From positions 62,001 through 126,000 of the forward strand of contig JADMXW010000011.1 in assembly GCA_015548865.1 (NCBI GenBank): DNA of 64,000 nucleotides, given 5' to 3'. Source of the DNA: Serratia marcescens (GTDB lineage: Bacteria > Pseudomonadota > Gammaproteobacteria > Enterobacterales > Enterobacteriaceae). The notes under the pieces were generated by a model that worked only from the letters and a program-made list of their open reading frames with translations, was not told the origin of the DNA and did not search any database. Every line of letters begins with the position of its first letter. The first letter of the stretch is position 1. A program made the position numbers and the translations under genes. Positions 61,410-64,000 of this stretch are shown piece by piece.

Positions 61410-62489
61410 TTATTCCGCAATACGGATGCCTTCACTCAAGCATAAAATCGCGAGCGACTGACCGTAGGCCGTCGGTTGAAGCGGAATCTCTTTATAAAAA
61501 TCGAGCGTGCGGCCCATGCGAGTGCCATACGAGACATTCTGTACCGTGCCCTGTGCATCGATATTCTGGCGCACTGCATGTAACGCTTTTTTCCCAGCAG
61601 CCAGCCAGCGCTCATCACCCAGGCCCAGACGTGCGCCTTTCAGCAATCCATAGCCAAAACCTGCAGTGGCGGAGATTTCTTCGTAGCTGTCAGGATGGTC
61701 CAACAGGGTGTGCCAGGCACCGCTTTCAGCCTGTAGTGCGATCAGTGTGTTCACTTGTGCGTTGAGACACTCCAGCAGATAGAGGCGCACACCGTTATCG
61801 ATATGGGCAATCTCGAGCAGATCGAGAATCCCGACGGTGATCCACGCATTGCCACGCGCCCAACGCGCTTGCGCAAAATTACTCTTTTGCGCAAAACTCC
61901 AGCCGTGATACCACAGACCGGTTTTCGGATCGTTAAGGTAGCGTGCGTGCAGTAAGAATTGGCGTACGGCTTCGTCAACCAGTTCCTGACGGCCTGATAC
62001 CGTGCCGTAGTGCGCGAGGAACAGCACCACCATAAACAGCGTGTCGTCCCAAATTTCCATATCGTTCACGCCGTCGGACACCACATGCTGGAACCCTTGT
62101 TCCGGCGTGCGCGGTAATCGAGTCATGACATCATTTGCCCAGCTATCTAGCACGCGCCCGTAATTGTCATCCCGTGTATGTTGCCATAGTAGCGATAGCG
62201 GCAGCATCGGGGCTGTAGTGTTCACGTTTAACGGTGGTAAGCCCTGTGATATTTGTTTATCAAACCAGGTGTTAAGGGTGGCAAGCAGGTCGTCTCGGCG
62301 GGTGAATTCCCACAGGCGGAACAGGCCGTACAAGCCTACGCCTTGCGGCCACTCCCAACTGTTGAAAGAGATGTAATCTCCCGGCGTGCCATCCAGATTG
62401 GGCTCATGAAAGCGGCCTTCGTCTTTCAGGCCGAGGGTGCCTTTTATCAGGGCATCTAACTGTGCGTTCAGTGTGGTGTTGCTGCTCAT
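61410..62489 (-). CDS. GH105-family unsaturated uronyl hydrolase
   Basis: A 359-residue cytoplasmic (alpha/alpha)6 enzyme of the GH105/GH88 type, which removes the 4,5-unsaturated uronic acid from the non-reducing end of oligosaccharides made by polysaccharide lyases. Motifs are DGVNDMEIWDDTLFM with the catalytic Asp, GLWYHGWSFAQKSNFAQARW, and WARGNAWITVGILDLLE; all are typical of YteR/RhiN-like proteins. The ATG at 62489 was chosen, although its AAGGG is rather distant; 62516 and 62540 are in-frame alternatives. It is the first gene of the operon with the 829-residue and MFS genes. RhiN itself acts on rhamnogalacturonan, but the neighbours here are not RhiT-like. Confidence 0.85.
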   Translation of the reverse strand: MSSNTTLNAQLDALIKGTLGLKDEGRFHEPNLDGTPGDYISFNSWEWPQGVGLYGLFRLWEFTRRDDLLATLNTWFDKQISQGLPPLNVNTTAPMLPLSLLWQHTRDDNYGRVLDSWANDVMTRLPRTPEQGFQHVVSDGVNDMEIWDDTLFMVVLFLAHYGTVSGRQELVDEAVRQFLLHARYLNDPKTGLWYHGWSFAQKSNFAQARWARGNAWITVGILDLLEIAHIDNGVRLYLLECLNAQVNTLIALQAESGAWHTLLDHPDSYEEISATAGFGYGLLKGARLGLGDERWLAAGKKALHAVRQNIDAQGTVQNVSYGTRMGRTLDFYKEIPLQPTAYGQSLAILCLSEGIRIAE

Positions 62490-62539
62490 TGGGTCAATTT
62501 TCCCTTGGTGAAACATGACGTGTTGCTGATGGTGTAGCA

Positions 62540-62561
62540 TTTGCGCAAAACTATGCGCAAT
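62540..62561. promoter_or_regulatory. putative LacI-type operator upstream of the GH105 operon
   Basis: TTTGCGCAAA at 62540-62549 is a perfect 10-bp palindrome with a central CG, the form used by LacI-family repressors. ATGCGCAAT follows at 62553-62561, and GTGCGCAAAC occurs at 62615-62624. All lie in the 211-bp divergent region between GH105 and the LysR gene. A half CRP site (TGTGA) lies near 62588. Confidence 0.55.
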
Positions 62562-62700
62562 ACGAAAATTTTTTGCGTTAATGTTTTGTGATTTTGATTA
62601 AATTTTTGGTTGGGTGTGCGCAAACCGAGGTTTTTTTTATTTATCAAAATAACCGGTTATGATGGCGTCATCTGAGGCGGAGAAACGGCAGCGAGAAGCA

Positions 62701-63597
62701 ATGAAAGTCACGCTGGAAGAGTTACAGGCGTTTGTGGTGGTCATCGACAGCGGGTCAATTACGGCCGCAGCAGAGCAGTTGGGGCAAACGGCCTCCGGTA
62801 TCAGCCGTGCGCTGCGTCGACTGGAAACCAAACTGGATACGACACTGTTGCACCGTACCACGCGCCGCTTGGCGTTATCACAGGAAGGCGAGTTGTTTCT
62901 GGCGCAAGCGCGTGAAGTGATTGCTTGCGTTGAGCAAGTGGAAGAGTTAATGGCCGTCGGACGTGAGCAGCCATGCGGTATGCTACGCGTCAATGCGGCT
63001 TTCCCCTTTATGCAACATGCCATTGTGCCGCTGATTCCCGAATTTCGCCGTCGTTACCCACACATTCAATTACAACTGAATACCGATGACGTCTTTATCG
63101 ATTTGTTGGAACAGCACACGGATATTGCGATTCGCATTGGCACCTTGAGGGATTCCAGTATTCATGCGCGCTTGCTGGGCAGCACGCGCACGCGGATTTT
63201 GGCCAGCCCCGAGTATTTGCAACGCCACGGTGTGCCGCAGACCGTGGAGGCGCTGGACGCCCACGTTCTATTCGGTTTTACCCATGTGGATGCGCTCAAT
63301 GTCTGGCCGGTACGCAAAGCTAACGGTGAGTTGTATCGCATTAAACCGGCGCTGGTGGCATCGAGTGGTGAAACGCTGCGCCAACTGGCGCTACAAGGAG
63401 AAGGGATCGTCCGTTTGTCTGATTTTATGACACAAGACGATCAGATAAACGGACGATTGGTACCGGTGCTTGCGCAACAGACGATCGAAACGCGCATGCC
63501 GGTGAATGCGGTCTACTACCGCAACACCAAACTGACTGCGCGTATCAGCTGTTTTCTCGATTTTCTCAGCGAGAAAATGGCACAACAGTTGCTGTAA
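62701..63597 (+). CDS. LysR-family transcriptional regulator
   Basis: A 298-residue LysR regulator. The N-terminal winged helix is VTLEELQAFVVVIDSGSITA, continuing AAEQLGQTASGISRALRRLE, and the effector-binding domain starts at about residue 90 (MLRVNAAFPFMQHAIVPLIP). The start MKVTLEELQ at 62701 fits the family; an in-frame ATG at 62659 would add 14 residues. It is divergent from the GH105 operon and convergent with mdaB. It could act on either or on genes elsewhere; no effector can be named. Confidence 0.88.
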   Translation: MKVTLEELQAFVVVIDSGSITAAAEQLGQTASGISRALRRLETKLDTTLLHRTTRRLALSQEGELFLAQAREVIACVEQVEELMAVGREQPCGMLRVNAAFPFMQHAIVPLIPEFRRRYPHIQLQLNTDDVFIDLLEQHTDIAIRIGTLRDSSIHARLLGSTRTRILASPEYLQRHGVPQTVEALDAHVLFGFTHVDALNVWPVRKANGELYRIKPALVASSGETLRQLALQGEGIVRLSDFMTQDDQINGRLVPVLAQQTIETRMPVNAVYYRNTKLTARISCFLDFLSEKMAQQLL

Positions 63598-63602
63598 GAC
63601 GC

Positions 63603-64000
63603 TTAGGCAAACAGTTGGGTCAAATGTTTGCGGTATTCGGCCAGATAGCGATCCACATCCGGCTGCTTGATCACATCGTTGCAGATAAAGGTCGGCAGCG
63701 GCGACAGACCGATAAACTGATTCGCTTTGTGGAACGGCAGGTAAACGCCGTCAACCCCAACACCGTGGAAGAACTGGTCGGGATCGGTAAACGCCTCCAA
63801 CGGTGCGTTCCAGGTGAGGGAAAGCATGTAGTTTCGTCCTTGCAGCAGGCCGCCTGAGCCGTATTTTTTGCTGGCGTCTGAGCGGGTTCGGCCATCGCTG
63901 GCATACAGTGCCCCGTGGCCGTGAGTAAAGACCTCATCGACGTATTTTTTTAAGATCCAAGGCACATCCATCCACCATCCAGGCATTTGGTAAATGAGGG
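63603..64000 (-). CDS. mdaB: NADPH:quinone oxidoreductase MdaB (5' part outside the window)
   Basis: MdaB is a flavodoxin-fold FAD enzyme that reduces quinones by two electrons. The visible 132 residues are the C-terminal two thirds of the ~193-residue protein: LIYQMPGWWMDVPWILKKYV, then HGALYASDGRTR, SLTWNAPLEAF, FFHGVGVDGVYLPFHKANQF and YRKHLTQLFA. They match E. coli MdaB closely. The frame is open to position 64000, so the start lies beyond the window. It converges on the LysR gene with 5 bases between. Confidence 0.95.
   Translation of the reverse strand, partial: LIYQMPGWWMDVPWILKKYVDEVFTHGHGALYASDGRTRSDASKKYGSGGLLQGRNYMLSLTWNAPLEAFTDPDQFFHGVGVDGVYLPFHKANQFIGLSPLPTFICNDVIKQPDVDRYLAEYRKHLTQLFA

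Overview
The window is a chromosomal segment of a gamma-proteobacterium of the order Enterobacterales. Gene order and protein lengths follow the Escherichia coli core closely over long blocks: rpoN-lptBAC-kdsCD-yrbG-mlaFEDCB-ibaG-murA, degS-degQ-zapG-zapE-rplM-rpsI-sspAB, gltDB-yhcC-arcB-arcZ-elbB-mtgA, dolP-diaA-yraN-lpoA-rsmI-rnpB, and ygiC-ygiB-tolC-nudF-yqiB-cpdA-yqiA-parE. The blocks are joined differently from E. coli (murA abuts degS). The uronate-sugar genes and a secreted alginate-lyase-type protein suit a plant-associated relative, most likely Pectobacteriaceae (Pectobacterium, Dickeya or Brenneria group). This placement is inference; no marker gene was compared.

Layout. 1-9.7 kb: envelope biogenesis, with sigma-54 (cut by the window start), the LPS export ATPase LptB and its partners LptA and LptC, the KDO enzymes KdsC and KdsD, and the Mla phospholipid transport operon. 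9.8-18.6 kb: MurA, the periplasmic proteases DegS and DegQ, division proteins ZapG and ZapE, ribosomal proteins L13 and S9, and stringent starvation proteins SspA and SspB. 18.7-32.4 kb: a GFA-family protein, glutamate synthase, YhcC, the ArcB sensor with the ArcZ sRNA beside it, ElbB, MtgA and an exported alginate-lyase-family protein. 32.4-40.8 kb: DolP, DiaA, YraN, LpoA, RsmI, RNase P RNA, a FlxA-like coiled-coil protein, an ABC-F ATPase and YgiD. 40.8-47.1 kb: accessory block 1, lying between ygiD and ygiC, which are neighbours in E. coli. It holds a Sel1-repeat protein, a gene fragment, a DcuC-type carrier, an RpiR regulator, a fumarase-superfamily lyase and a secreted SGNH hydrolase, in AT-rich spacers. 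47.2-55.7 kb: core genes from ygiC to parE. 55.7-63.6 kb: accessory block 2, between parE and mdaB, with an acetyltransferase, a LacI regulator, a three-gene sugar operon (GH105 hydrolase, 829-residue protein of unknown function, hexuronate-type MFS carrier) and a LysR regulator. mdaB is cut by the window end.

The most unusual signals are: (1) a ~130-bp structured repeat present twice, after gltD and after tolC. It has a 64-bp identical core folding into a long nested helix, and at each site it sits between two copies of that site's own terminator hairpin. (2) The GH105 / 829-residue / MFS operon with a perfect TTTGCGCAAA palindrome upstream, which looks like an intracellular pathway for an unidentified uronate-containing oligosaccharide. 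(3) The DcuC / RpiR / fumarase-type lyase / SGNH cluster. ERIC-type palindromes occur three times. No tRNA, rRNA, CRISPR array, insertion sequence or prophage was recognised.
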